A DNA stretch of 64,000 nt from Pseudomonas nunensis (GCF_024296925.1 NZ_CP101125.1:374501-438500), one strand, 5' to 3'. Shown: positions 35,926 to 44,975, counted from the stretch's first letter. Numbers and translations: made by a program. Notes: a model not told the origin generated them from the letters alone.

Positions 35926-37029
35926 ATGGGCGAGCATGATCTGAACAGACGTCAATTCATCAAAACCGTGGGTGTGGCCTCGGTGGCAGCGGCGGCCATG
36001 AGCTTGCCCTTCGTCAAGGCCAACGCCAGCGACACCCGCTTTCAGGGCAAGACCCTGCGTTTGCTGACTTGGTCCGATGACACCGGGCTGGCGGCACTGC
36101 GCAATATCGCGGCGACTTTCGAAGCCAAGTACGGCTGCAAGGTTATCGCTGACCGCACCGGCAGCACCTCGGAAATGGTCGCCAAACTCAAGGCCGGCGG
36201 TGATCGTCCGCAGTACGACATCATCACTTTGGCCGGCGTCGGCGCTGAAGGCCTGGCCGCCGCTGACTTGCTGGAAAAACCCGACCTCAACCGCATCCCC
36301 AACCTGGTGGACGTGCCGGAGAAATACCGCACCGGCGCCAACGGTCACGGCATCGGTTACCTGTTGTGGTGCAACAGCCTGGTCTACAGCACTCGCACCC
36401 AGACCGAGGCGCCAACCAGCTACGCCGCGCTGTGGGATGCCGAACTGGCACCGAACATCTTCCTGCCGCCGCCGAACTGGACCGAAGCGATGGACCTGAT
36501 CATCATCGCCGCCAAACTGGCCGGGGGTGACGAACACAACATCGAGCCGGGCTTCAAGAAACTCGCCGAGCTGAAGGATCGCGTCGTCACGTTGGGCGAA
36601 AACCCGAACCAGATTGCCGAGCTGTTCCGCACCGGTTCCCTGGACATGGGCGGCCTCTACGCTCCGGCGTTTTTTCCGAAACAGATCCGCGACCCGAACT
36701 ACGGCCTGGGCGCCACTTTCGGCATGAAGGAAGGTTTCTACACCGACCTGATGCTCTCGGTGATGCCGAAGAATCGTCCGGGCGACACCGACCTGGCCTA
36801 TGCCTTCATCAACCACTCCCTGGACCCGCTGGTGCAGGGCAAGATGGCCGAAGACATCTACAACGGTCCGGTCAACGCCAAGGCAATCATCTCCGCCGAA
36901 GCGCGCAAGAGCCCGTTCATCCTTACGCCAGAGCAGATTGCCGACAAGGCGATCATGCACGACAACGCCTTCCTGGCCACCGTGCATGACCAATGGATTC
37001 GTCGCTACACGGAAATCTTTTCTTCCTGA
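35926..37029 (+). CDS. ABC transporter substrate-binding protein (polyamine type, Tat-exported)
   Basis: A 367-residue periplasmic binding protein of the spermidine/putrescine (PotD-like) class. The start MGEHDLNRRQFIKTVGVA is a Tat signal (RRQFIK). Mature features are LTWSDDTGLAALRNIAATFE and LKAGGDRPQYDIITLAGVGAE. AAAGGGAG precedes the ATG. It opens a four-gene ABC importer run and follows the decarboxylase/dehydrogenase pair, so the ligand may be a guanidino compound, agmatine or another amine. The ligand is not visible from sequence. Confidence 0.85.
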   Translation: MGEHDLNRRQFIKTVGVASVAAAAMSLPFVKANASDTRFQGKTLRLLTWSDDTGLAALRNIAATFEAKYGCKVIADRTGSTSEMVAKLKAGGDRPQYDIITLAGVGAEGLAAADLLEKPDLNRIPNLVDVPEKYRTGANGHGIGYLLWCNSLVYSTRTQTEAPTSYAALWDAELAPNIFLPPPNWTEAMDLIIIAAKLAGGDEHNIEPGFKKLAELKDRVVTLGENPNQIAELFRTGSLDMGGLYAPAFFPKQIRDPNYGLGATFGMKEGFYTDLMLSVMPKNRPGDTDLAYAFINHSLDPLVQGKMAEDIYNGPVNAKAIISAEARKSPFILTPEQIADKAIMHDNAFLATVHDQWIRRYTEIFSS

Positions 37030-37070
37030 TCGAGTGGTGAACACTGATTTCGAAATCACCACAAATCCCC

Positions 37071-37160
37071 TGTGGGAGCGGGCTTGCTCGCGAATGCAAT
37101 CTGTCAGTCGCCATGGATATTGACTGACCCACCGCTTTCGCGAGCAAGCCCGCTCCCACA
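37071..37160. repeat. REP pair (BIME) inside the transporter operon
   Basis: Facing REP units with GGGAGCGGGCTTGCTCGCGA cores lie between the binding-protein gene and the first permease. REPs in this position often stabilise the upstream mRNA, giving more binding protein than membrane parts. Confidence 0.9.
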
Positions 37161-37224
37161 AGGAGATGGAGGTGGATTCAAAAGTGGTGTTTACCAGCTG
37201 CTTTCCATTGACGAGACCCTTGCT

Positions 37225-38136
37225 ATGGAACACCAACCACATCTGACTCATCCGGTCGCCGTCGCGCCAGCGCGTTCGCGCCGGGGTGTGTCGCCGACTA
37301 CCCGCGCCTGGCTTTTCCTGTCGCCGTCGATGCTGTTTCTCGGCGTGCTGATTGCCGCCAGCCTGCTGGTGCTGCGCATGAGCGTCGGCACCAAGGGCGC
37401 GGAGTGGACCGGGTTCAGCCTCGCCAGCTACGCGCAGTTGCTGGAACCCTACTACCTCAAATCCCTGATGCTGACCCTGCGCCTGGCGTTGTTCAGCGCG
37501 GTGATCGCGGTGCTGTTGGCGATCCCGGTGGCCTACACCATGTCGCGGCTGACCTCGCCGTTCGTGCGACGGATTTTCCTCGCGGCGGTGTTGCTGCCGT
37601 TGCTGGTCAACCTGCTGCTGCAAAGCTACGGCTGGCTAGTGATTCTCGGCCCGGCCGGGATGCTCAATCAGGCGCTGTTGGGGCTGGGCCTGATCAAGCG
37701 ACCGATCATGCTGCTCTACAACCAGAACGGCGTGTTGATGGGTCTGGTGCAAACCGCGTTCCCATTGGCCGTGTTACCGATTGCCAGCGCCATGCGCGGT
37801 GTGGCGCGCACCTATGAAGAAGCCGCCGCGACCCTCGGTGCCAGTCGCTTCCAGGTGTTCCGCCAGGTGGTGTTGCCGATGAGTTTGCCGGGGATCATCA
37901 CCGGCGCGACGTTGGTGTTCGCCTACAACGCCAGCAGTTTCGTGGTGCCGTTGCTGCTCGGTGGCCGTCGCGTGCCGATGCTAGCGGTGATGGTGCATGA
38001 CCAGATCGCCCCGCTGATGAACTGGCCCGCGGCGTCCGCTGCCGGTGTGGTGCTGATTGTCACGACGCTGGCGATCATGACCTTGTCCGAATACATCACG
38101 GGCCGTCGTCGGCGCATGCTGGAGGCTTCGCAATGA
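37225..38136 (+). CDS. ABC transporter permease 1 (PotB-like)
   Basis: A 303-residue inner-membrane permease with about six helices and the EAA loop EEAAATLGASRFQVFRQVVL near the C-terminus. The start at 37225 (MEHQPHLTHP) leaves a short cytoplasmic tail before TM1 (AWLFLSPSMLFLGVLIAASLL); upstream in-frame codons are REP sequence. It overlaps permease 2 by ATGA. Together they form the channel for the substrate delivered by the Tat-exported binding protein. Confidence 0.85.
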   Translation: MEHQPHLTHPVAVAPARSRRGVSPTTRAWLFLSPSMLFLGVLIAASLLVLRMSVGTKGAEWTGFSLASYAQLLEPYYLKSLMLTLRLALFSAVIAVLLAIPVAYTMSRLTSPFVRRIFLAAVLLPLLVNLLLQSYGWLVILGPAGMLNQALLGLGLIKRPIMLLYNQNGVLMGLVQTAFPLAVLPIASAMRGVARTYEEAAATLGASRFQVFRQVVLPMSLPGIITGATLVFAYNASSFVVPLLLGGRRVPMLAVMVHDQIAPLMNWPAASAAGVVLIVTTLAIMTLSEYITGRRRRMLEASQ

Positions 38137-38981
38137 GTACGTTGACCAAGAAACGTTATGGCCTGCTGCCGGGCGAAACCGGCAAGTTCGCCGGCATCCT
38201 CTCAGGCTTCATCCTGCTGTTGGCGGTGTTGCCGATTCTGACGATGATCGTGATGTCGTTCAGCGGCGCGTCGAACCTCGACTTCCCGCCCAGCAGCTAC
38301 AGCCTGCAATGGTATCGCGCGGCCTGGCAGACCTTTGTCTCGCCGGACGCCAGCGATGTGCTGAGCCTCGGCAAAGCCATGACCACCAGCCTGATGGTCG
38401 CGTGCCTGACCATGGTCTTCGCCACGATCATCGCGGTGCCGGCGGCTTATGCGCTGACCCGTTGCGAGTTCCGTGGCAAAGCCGTGGCGTTGCAATTGAT
38501 GTCGCTGCCACTGGTGTTCCCGATGGTGGTGTTGGGCCTGGCGCTGCTGCTGGTGTTCGACAGCCTGCCGTTCCAGATCACCACCTCGCGGTTGGTGATT
38601 GCCCACGTGATCCTGGCGTTGCCATTCGTGGTGAAAAACTGCACCGCGGCGATGCTCTCCATCGGCAGCGAAGTCGAAGAGGCCGCGCAAATGCTCGGCG
38701 CCTCGCCGACCCGGGCGATTGTCGATGTGGTGGTGCCGCTGATGAAATCGGGGATTCTGGCGGGGATGCTGCTGGCGTTCATCGTCTCGTTCAACGAATT
38801 CACCGTGACCTATTTCCTCTACACCATCGACGTCATGACCGTGCCGATCTGGATGTACAGCCGCACCGTGTCATCCCTCGACCCAACCGTTTTCTCGTTT
38901 GCCGTGCTGATCGTGCTAATCGACTTCGTCCTGATCTGGGCGCTGGAGAAGCTGGTCGGTGAAGGTGGCGTTTCGTTCTGA
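38133..38981 (+). CDS. ABC transporter permease 2 (PotC-like)
   Basis: A 282-residue permease with six hydrophobic helices and the EAA loop EEAAQMLGASPTRAIVDVVV. It starts inside the stop of permease 1. FNEFTVTYFLYTIDVMTVPIWMY-like sequence is typical of polyamine importer PotC homologues. It is the second half of the membrane channel. Confidence 0.85.
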   Translation: MSTLTKKRYGLLPGETGKFAGILSGFILLLAVLPILTMIVMSFSGASNLDFPPSSYSLQWYRAAWQTFVSPDASDVLSLGKAMTTSLMVACLTMVFATIIAVPAAYALTRCEFRGKAVALQLMSLPLVFPMVVLGLALLLVFDSLPFQITTSRLVIAHVILALPFVVKNCTAAMLSIGSEVEEAAQMLGASPTRAIVDVVVPLMKSGILAGMLLAFIVSFNEFTVTYFLYTIDVMTVPIWMYSRTVSSLDPTVFSFAVLIVLIDFVLIWALEKLVGEGGVSF

Positions 38982-38996
38982 TTCTTGAGGTGCAAC

Positions 38997-40052
38997 ATGA
39001 CTGGTCTGATTCTGGAAAACGTCGAGAAACATTACGGCTCGGCCTGCGCGGTAAAGGATGTAAACCTGCATTTGCCCGAGGGCAAACTGGTGTGTTTCCT
39101 CGGCCCGTCGGGCTGCGGCAAAACCACCTTGCTGCGGATGATCGCGGGGCTCGAAACCCTGTCCGGTGGCGAGATTCGCCTGGACGGCGAGGACATCGGC
39201 CACACCCCGGCGCACTTGCGCAACTTTGGCATGGTGTTCCAGTCGCTGGCGCTGTTCCCGCACATGACGGTGGGGGAGAACATCGCCTATCCGCTGAAAC
39301 TGCGCGGCGTGAGCAAGGCTGATCAGCAGGCGCGGGTGGTGGAGTTGCTGGAACTGATTCAACTGAAGGAAATGATTGATCGCCCGGTGGCGAAACTCTC
39401 CGGCGGTCAACGTCAGCGCGTGGCGATTGCCCGGGCGATTGCCTCGCGGCCGAAGATCCTGCTGCTGGACGAGCCGCTGTCGGCGCTGGACGCCAAGTTG
39501 CGCGAATCGATGCAGGTGGAAATCCGTCAACTGCAACAGCGTCTAAACATCACCACGATCATGGTGACCCACGATCAGCGCGAGGCCATGACCATGGCCG
39601 ATATCGTGGTCGTGTTGGGTGAGCATAAGGTGCAGCAAGTGGGCACGCCGATTGAAATCTACCGGCACCCGGCCAATGAATTCGTCGCGGACTTTATCGG
39701 CTCCGGCAACATCTTCCCGGCCACTGCGCTGGGCAATGGCAAGGTTGGATTGCCGGGTGGTGATGCACTGGAGGTGCCGATCTGCAGCAGCATTGTGGTC
39801 GGGGAGAAGATCAAGATGCTGATTCGCCCGGAAGACCTGCAACTGTCGCATCCGCAGGCGACGGCGGGGAATCGCTTGCTGGGCAAAGTGACGTTTGTGC
39901 GGGACATCGGCGCGACGATTGAAACGACGGTGGAGTGTTCCGGAGTGTCGTTTACCGCGTTGAGCACGCCGTGTCAGGGGTTTGGGTTGAGTATTGGCAA
40001 TCCGGTTTCGGTGACCCTTCCGGCGGAGGCTTGTCGAGTCCTTAGCGCCTGA
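38997..40052 (+). CDS. ABC transporter ATP-binding protein (PotA-like)
   Basis: A 351-residue ATPase. Walker A GPSGCGKTT (residues about 36-44), Q-loop VFQSLALFPHM, signature LSGGQRQRVAIARA, Walker B LLLDEPLSALD and H-loop VTHDQ are all intact; a C-terminal TOBE domain (about 270-350) follows, as in spermidine/putrescine and sugar importers. GAGG precedes the ATG. It is the last gene of the cluster and powers import. Confidence 0.9.
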   Translation: MTGLILENVEKHYGSACAVKDVNLHLPEGKLVCFLGPSGCGKTTLLRMIAGLETLSGGEIRLDGEDIGHTPAHLRNFGMVFQSLALFPHMTVGENIAYPLKLRGVSKADQQARVVELLELIQLKEMIDRPVAKLSGGQRQRVAIARAIASRPKILLLDEPLSALDAKLRESMQVEIRQLQQRLNITTIMVTHDQREAMTMADIVVVLGEHKVQQVGTPIEIYRHPANEFVADFIGSGNIFPATALGNGKVGLPGGDALEVPICSSIVVGEKIKMLIRPEDLQLSHPQATAGNRLLGKVTFVRDIGATIETTVECSGVSFTALSTPCQGFGLSIGNPVSVTLPAEACRVLSA

Positions 40053-40082
40053 CCTTTAGCACTGGGTTGTCTTTGCTGGCCT

Positions 40083-40160
40083 CTTCGCGAGCAAGCCCGC
40101 TCCCACATTGAATCTGTGGCGTTCACAAATCCAATGTGGGAGCGGGCTTGCTCGCGAAGG
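40083..40160. repeat. REP pair (tail-to-tail)
   Basis: TTCGCGAGCAAGCCCGCTCC and GTGGGAGCGGGCTTGCTCGC point away from each other, between converging gene ends. Confidence 0.9.
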
Positions 40161-40188
40161 CGTCAGTCGCCACACCAAATAATCCGGA

Positions 40189-41118
40189 TTAAACCGTCAA
40201 TCGCAACCGCGCCAGATCCCTTAACGGCGGAGCGCCGAACAACCGGCTGTACTCCCGGCTGAATTGCGACGGACTTTCATACCCCACCCGATACCCCGCC
40301 GCCGACGCTTCCAGCCCTTCGGCGAGCATCAACCGCCGCGCCTCCTGCAAGCGCAGCTGCTTCTGATACTGCAACGGACTCATCGCCGTCATCGCCTTGA
40401 AGCGGTGATGCAGGGTCGACACGCTCAGGTTCACTTCCTTCGCCAGATCATCGATGCGCAGCGGCTGTTCATAGTGGCCGTTGAGCCATTTGATCGCCTG
40501 GCTGATGCGATGGCTCTGGCTGTTGGCGATGGCGATTTCATACAGGCGATGGCCCTGCTGGCTGCGCAACAGGCGATACAGGATCTCGCGGCGAATCAAC
40601 GGCGCGAGCATGGCGATGTCTTTCGGGGTGTCGAGCAAACGCGCCAGGCGCAGCACCGCGTCGAGCATCGCGGCGTCCAGCCGTTCCACGTACAAGCCGC
40701 GCCCGGTGGGGCGGGTGGGTACGCCCATGGGCCCGGCGTCGGCGATCAGCGCGGTGATTTCAGCCGGGTCGATGTCCAGTCGCACGGCGAGGATCGGCTC
40801 TTCGGAGGTGATCGTCACCACGCGGCCGCTGACCGGCATCGACACCGACACCACCAGGTAATTGAGCGGGTCGTAGGTGAAGACCTCGTCGACCAGCCGA
40901 ACCTCCTTGCGCCCTTGGGCCATGATGCACAGCGCCGGTTGCGCCAGCCCCGGAGAAAACTGGTGGGTCTGGCTGTAGCGGGACATGAACAGCGAGCCGA
41001 CGGCAGTCGCATAATTGCCATCTTCCGTCGTGTTGCGGCGGATGATCGCGGCCAGTTCCTCGCGCTGTTTCTCCATGTCGGCGTCCAGCGGGGCTTCAAA
41101 GTGATCGAACGACGACAT
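40189..41118 (-). CDS. AraC-family regulator with AraC_N domain
   Basis: A 309-residue regulator. An N-terminal effector domain of the AraC_N type (about 30-190, with QFSPGLAQPALCIMAQGRKEV) is followed by a double helix-turn-helix (LRIDDLAKEVNLSVSTLHHRF and ASAAGYRVGYESPSQFSREY). The start at 41118 follows GAGGAG by 7 bases. The domain pair resembles YqhC-type regulators that control aldehyde reductases. No such enzyme lies beside it; the divergent gene is a monooxygenase-fold protein. Confidence 0.85.
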   Translation of the reverse strand: MSSFDHFEAPLDADMEKQREELAAIIRRNTTEDGNYATAVGSLFMSRYSQTHQFSPGLAQPALCIMAQGRKEVRLVDEVFTYDPLNYLVVSVSMPVSGRVVTITSEEPILAVRLDIDPAEITALIADAGPMGVPTRPTGRGLYVERLDAAMLDAVLRLARLLDTPKDIAMLAPLIRREILYRLLRSQQGHRLYEIAIANSQSHRISQAIKWLNGHYEQPLRIDDLAKEVNLSVSTLHHRFKAMTAMSPLQYQKQLRLQEARRLMLAEGLEASAAGYRVGYESPSQFSREYSRLFGAPPLRDLARLRLTV

Positions 41119-41454
41119 GCGGGGACTCCTCGTTGAGGCGTTGTTGATGGGGCAGAGCTTAAGTTTGTGCAATCGAGGGCGGTAGACACATCCTGCCTGA
41201 TGCTTGCCTGATTCTGCACTGGGTTGTATCGATGCGTTGCCCTGGCAGTGCCGGCGGGTTGAAACTTGCTTGAAACCGCTGTGTCATCGGTGGGACATGC
41301 CTGGGGCGGCATTTCAGGGCGGTTTAGCCATCCTCGCAGGATTGTGCAACAAGCTGGCAGGAATCGACTAACGGCTTACCCTTCGCGCCGCCTAACCTTG
41401 GATCCTGTCGCAGCCCGTCCCTGGCTGCCTCGCAACTCCTTGGGAGGGTTGAAC
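41119..41454. other. 336-base divergent intergenic region, no gene seen
   Basis: The space between the AraC regulator and the antibiotic-biosynthesis-monooxygenase gene. It must hold both promoters. I see no repeat, strong hairpin or clear operator in it. Confidence 0.5.
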
Positions 41455-41808
41455 ATGTCTACGCAAATTCCCGTCAGCCATATGGCCTTCGTTCGTGCCC
41501 GCGCCGGGCGTTCGGCGGAACTCGGTGCACGCCTGAGCGCGTTGATCGAGCCATCGCGCTCAGCCAGTGGTTGCCTGAGCTTTGCCCTGCAACACTCGCA
41601 ATGCGATCCCGACCTGTGGCTGGTGTCCGGCTTCTGGACCCATCAACAGGCCATGACCGCGTATTTCAGCACCCCCGCCATGCAGGTTTTCGCCGATCTG
41701 GTGCAGGACTTGGTGGTCAACAGCCTGGATTTCCATACCTTCAAGGATGTTTCTGCGGCCCAGGCCCTTGGTCAGACCAAAGCACAGGTGCACAAACTGG
41801 TCGGTTGA
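41455..41808 (+). CDS. Antibiotic biosynthesis monooxygenase (ABM) domain protein
   Basis: A 117-residue small protein of the dimeric ferredoxin-like ABM fold. It shows the family pattern RAGRSAELGARLSALIEPSR, then GCLSFALQHSQCDPDLWLVSGFW and FSTPAMQVFADLV. The start at 41455 follows GGGAGGG. Members act on quinones or as stress-related oxygenases without cofactor, or have lost activity. The divergent AraC gene may control it. Confidence 0.8.
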   Translation: MSTQIPVSHMAFVRARAGRSAELGARLSALIEPSRSASGCLSFALQHSQCDPDLWLVSGFWTHQQAMTAYFSTPAMQVFADLVQDLVVNSLDFHTFKDVSAAQALGQTKAQVHKLVG

Positions 41809-41849
41809 GGGTTTAATGGCTGCATTCTCAATTAGCCAGGATGCGCGAT

Positions 41850-42080
41850 ATGGCACGCAAAGCCTTTGATCACTTCGAAGCTGTTTCCGCTGTAGTACCG
41901 GGCGAGGGTGGTTATCACGCCGCGATCGCCGTCAAAGCCATCGGTGGCACCGGTGCGCCACGCTTTCATAAAGTGCTTGAAGATCAAATCTTCAAGACGG
42001 CCAACGAAGCCGATCTGGCCGCCGCCAAAGAGCTGACCCGTCTCAAAGACGTCAAAGAAGACGCTGATCTGCTCTGGTAG
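41850..42080 (+). CDS. Small conserved-looking protein, 76 residues
   Basis: A 76-residue cytoplasmic protein beginning MARKAFDHFEAVSAVVPGEG. It has a predicted beta-rich first half (GGYHAAIAVKAIGG) and a helical charged end (EADLAAAKELTRLKDVKEDADLLW). The start at 41850 has AGGA 8 bases upstream; an ATG at 41841 overlaps that site. Its stop abuts the stop of the next gene on the other strand, with no base between. I do not recognise a named function. Confidence 0.7.
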   Translation: MARKAFDHFEAVSAVVPGEGGYHAAIAVKAIGGTGAPRFHKVLEDQIFKTANEADLAAAKELTRLKDVKEDADLLW

Positions 42081-42710
42081 TTATTTTTTCGCCCCTGGGC
42101 GATACATCTTGAACAATGCCTCTGGCCCCAGCTGAAAGTAATCCGCCGGCCCGCCGCCGCGCAGAATCGGTTCTGCCGCGGCGGTGTCGTACACCCCATC
42201 CTTCAACAGCCACTTGGCGATATGCACGGCGACCACTTCGCCGAGAATCAGCCAACTCGGCACCACATCCCCATCCGCACGCTGCAACTGAATGATCTGC
42301 GTGACCTTGCATTCGAAGGACACCGGGCTTTCAGCGACCCGTGGCACCTGAATGATGGTCGAGGCTGCTGGCGTCAATCCGGCCAACTCGAATTCGTTGG
42401 TTTCGGGTGAAACCATGGCGCAGCTCTGGTTCATCTGCTCGGCCAGTGGCCGGGTGGCGAGGTTCCAGGCGAACTCACCGGTCTGCTCGATGTTGTTCAG
42501 GCTGTCTTTGCGCCCGACACTGGAAAACCCAATGATCGGCGGAATGTAGTTGAACGCATTGAAGAAGCTGTAGGGCGCCAGGTTCAGGTGGCCGTTGGCA
42601 TCTTGCGAGGAAATCCAGCCGATGGGGCGCGGGCCGACGATGGCGTTGAACGGGTCATGGGGCAGGCCGTGGCCGTTGGCGGGTTCGTAGTAGTGGATGT
42701 CGTCGGGCAT
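42081..42710 (-). CDS. Flavin reductase-like (FMN-binding split-barrel) protein
   Basis: A 209-residue flavin-reductase-like protein. It shows HDPFNAIVGPRPIGWISSQD and LNLAPYSFFNAFNYIPPIIGFSS, the FMN-binding start of the flavoredoxin/DIM6-NTAB family, and the end WLLKDGVYDTAAAEPILRGGGPADY. It probably reduces or binds FMN for a partner oxygenase; none is adjacent. It is tail to tail with the 76-residue gene. Confidence 0.85.
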   Translation of the reverse strand: MPDDIHYYEPANGHGLPHDPFNAIVGPRPIGWISSQDANGHLNLAPYSFFNAFNYIPPIIGFSSVGRKDSLNNIEQTGEFAWNLATRPLAEQMNQSCAMVSPETNEFELAGLTPAASTIIQVPRVAESPVSFECKVTQIIQLQRADGDVVPSWLILGEVVAVHIAKWLLKDGVYDTAAAEPILRGGGPADYFQLGPEALFKMYRPGAKK

Positions 42711-42790
42711 GTCTGGGATTCCTGGGGCGGTGTTCGGGATGCGGCCATAGTGCTGGGATGAACGGTTTATTTCCAGTCGAACAGAGATCC

Positions 42791-42882
42791 CTGTGGGAGC
42801 GGGCTTGCTCGCGAAGAGGCCCTGTCAGTCAGCATTGATGTTGCCTGACACACCGCATTCGCGAGCAAGCCCGCTCCCACAG
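42791..42882. repeat. REP pair (BIME)
   Basis: Facing REP units with GTGGGAGCGGGCTTGCTCGC cores between the flavin reductase gene start and the next small gene. Confidence 0.9.
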
Positions 42883-42926
42883 GTTGTGTGGTGGTTTTGG
42901 CAATTTGCTTACCCCAAAAACGACTA

Positions 42927-42946
42927 AGCCCGGCCGAAGCCGGGCT
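42927..42946 (-). terminator. Terminator after the 77-residue repeat protein
   Basis: Eight perfect pairs (AGCCCGGC/GCCGGGCT) with a TTCG tetraloop on the minus strand and a T-run about 6 bases further. Confidence 0.7.
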
Positions 42947-42964
42947 GTTCAATTCCTCCAGGTG

Positions 42965-43198
42965 TTAACCGATAGCACCCGCGGTGCCGGTTTTATCAAA
43001 GCCGTCAGCGGCGATCGCGCCGGCGGTGCCGGTGTGGTCAAAACCATCCGAGGCGACAGTGGCCGAGTGGGTTTGCTCGATGGCGGCAGTGGCGCCAGAG
43101 ATGAAGTCAGCGGTGCCGGTTTTATCGGAACCATCGGCAGCGTAGGTGTTGGCCGCCAGTACGGTCAGGGCCAGGGCGAGGAACAGTTTGGTTTTCAT
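42965..43198 (-). CDS. Small exported protein with three 13-residue repeats
   Basis: A 77-residue protein. The signal peptide (MKTKLFLALALTVLAANTYA) likely ends at the first Ala-Asp. The mature 57 residues contain three copies of a unit with consensus [AS]DG[SF]D[KH]TGTA[DG][FA]I, at about residues 21-33, 50-62 and 64-76, with a non-repeated middle (SGATAAIEQTHSATVA). Short exported repeat proteins of this general style occur in Pseudomonas, some labelled phage infection protein, but I cannot confirm a family. GGAG lies before the ATG and a terminator follows. Confidence 0.7.
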   Translation of the reverse strand: MKTKLFLALALTVLAANTYAADGSDKTGTADFISGATAAIEQTHSATVASDGFDHTGTAGAIAADGFDKTGTAGAIG

Positions 43199-43516
43199 GA
43201 TAATAACTCCAGCTTCGTTAAAGTTGATTTAAAACTCCAGCTTCAGGCTAAAAGGTATCGATTAAGTCGATGTTAAGGCCGCTAAATGTTCGCGCTTTCA
43301 GTGCTTGAGCGGGCGTATCGCAGTTAATCGATCAGACAGGGTCAGGATGTGTGTCGAGCATTAACCGATGATTAATCCCGGATAACAGTTTTTTCATGTC
43401 CCAGGCCTTGGTGGTTTTTGGGGCTGCAATGGATATACGTGGGGAATGGGGGGATGGATGCGCGGGGTGGCGAAAGATTTTTACTGGAGGAGCTTGGCTT
43501 TAGATCGAGGTGTGGC

Positions 43517-43622
43517 CTTCGCGGGCAAGTCGGGTCGCCGCATCGCTCGCTCCTACAGGTTTATGTCGTTCACACATTCTGTGAACGACTCAACCCTGTA
43601 GGAGCGAGGCTTGCCCGCGAAG
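43517..43622. repeat. Variant REP pair with central perfect hairpin
   Basis: Outer arms TTCGCGGGCAAG... and ...CTTGCCCGCGAA are REP variants with CTCCTACAG and CTGTAGGAG parts. In the centre, 43565-43589 is a perfect 10-base-arm inverted repeat (GTCGTTCACA) around CATTC. It fills the gap between the 77-residue gene and the MFS gene end. The rest of this 450-base gap (43199-43516) shows no gene. Confidence 0.75.
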
Positions 43623-43652
43623 AGGCCTGTACAGCCAATACAAACCTTGCTG

Positions 43653-44975
43653 TCAGTCCGTCTCGATCCGCGAATGCTTGCGGGTGTCTTTCATGGTCAC
43701 GTACACCAGCAACGACACGGCGATGCACGCGGTGACATACCAGTAGTAACCGGTTTCCATGCCGATGCTCTTGAACCACAGCGCGATGTATTCGGCGGTA
43801 CCACCGAAGATCGACACGGTCAGCGCATACGGCAGGCCGACGCCCAGGGCACGGATCTCGGTCGGGAACAGTTCGGCTTTGACCACCGCGTTGATCGAGG
43901 TGTAGCCGCTGACGATGATCAGCGCCGCCATGATCAGGAAGAACGCGCCCCACCAGGTCTGGATCGTGTGCAGGGTGGTCAGGATCGGCACGGTGAACAG
44001 TGTGCCCAGTACGCCGAAGGCAATCAGGATCGGCCGGCGACCGACCTTATCCGACAAGCCGCCGATGATCGGCTGCAGGCACATGAACAGGAACAGCGTG
44101 GCCGCCGAAATGCTGGTGGAGTCGGTGATGCTCATGCCGACGGTGTTCACCAGGTATTTCTGCATGTAGGTGGTGTAGGTGTAGAACGCCAGGGTGCCGC
44201 CCATGGTCAGGCCGACCACGGTCATCAGCTCTTTTGGATGGCGCATCAGCATGCGCATGGCGCTTTCTTTCTTCTCTTTCTTGACCTTGTTGAACGACTC
44301 GGTCTCTTCCATGCCACGACGCAGGTAGAGCGCGACAACCGCACACAACGCGCCGATGGCAAACGGGATGCGCCAGCCCCAGGCGTACAGCTGTTCGGTG
44401 GTCAGCACCTGTTGCAGCACGATCAGCACGGCCAAGGCGATGAGCTGGCCGGAGATCAGCGTGACGTACTGGAAACTGGAGTAGAAACCGCGACGTTCCT
44501 TGGTCGCCATCTCGCTGAGGTAGGTCGCCGAGGTGCCGTACTCGCCGCCGACCGACAGGCCTTGCAGCAAGCGGGCGAACACCAGCAGGATCGGCGCGCC
44601 GATACCGATGGTTTCATAGTTTGGGCTCAGGGCGATCAGCAGTGAGCCGAAGCACATCAGGTACACCGAGGCCATCAACGCGCGTTTACGACCGGCGCGG
44701 TCGGCGTAGAGGCCCATCAGCCAGCCACCGATCGGACGCATCAGGAAGCCCACGGCGAAGATCGCGGCGGTGTTCATCAGTTGCGCGGTGGAGGAGCCGG
44801 CGGGGAAAAACGATTTGGCGAAGTACAGGGAGAACGCGGCGTAGACGTACCAGTCGTACCACTCGACCATGTTGCCGACCGAGCCGCTGAAGATCGATTT
44901 GATCCGGCTGGCGGTGGTTCTTTCTTTGGCAGGCGCGACGGCCGACCCGAGGGGCAGGGCGTTGGAGTTATCCAT
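43653..44975 (-). CDS. MFS 2-oxoglutarate/dicarboxylate-type transporter
   Basis: A 440-residue major facilitator of the metabolite:H+ symporter (KgtP/ProP-like) family with 12 helices. The start region KSIFSGSVGNMVEWYDWYVYAAF, motif A LYADRAGRKRALMAS and GLSVGGEYGTSATYLSE are typical of KgtP-like carriers. AAGGA precedes the ATG. Upstream are a sigma-54 promoter and two dyads, and the next genes encode a sigma-54 response regulator and sensor. In P. aeruginosa MifSR controls 2-oxoglutarate uptake by the related carrier PA5530, so 2-oxoglutarate is the likely substrate by analogy. Confidence 0.83.
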   Translation of the reverse strand: MDNSNALPLGSAVAPAKERTTASRIKSIFSGSVGNMVEWYDWYVYAAFSLYFAKSFFPAGSSTAQLMNTAAIFAVGFLMRPIGGWLMGLYADRAGRKRALMASVYLMCFGSLLIALSPNYETIGIGAPILLVFARLLQGLSVGGEYGTSATYLSEMATKERRGFYSSFQYVTLISGQLIALAVLIVLQQVLTTEQLYAWGWRIPFAIGALCAVVALYLRRGMEETESFNKVKKEKKESAMRMLMRHPKELMTVVGLTMGGTLAFYTYTTYMQKYLVNTVGMSITDSTSISAATLFLFMCLQPIIGGLSDKVGRRPILIAFGVLGTLFTVPILTTLHTIQTWWGAFFLIMAALIIVSGYTSINAVVKAELFPTEIRALGVGLPYALTVSIFGGTAEYIALWFKSIGMETGYYWYVTACIAVSLLVYVTMKDTRKHSRIETD

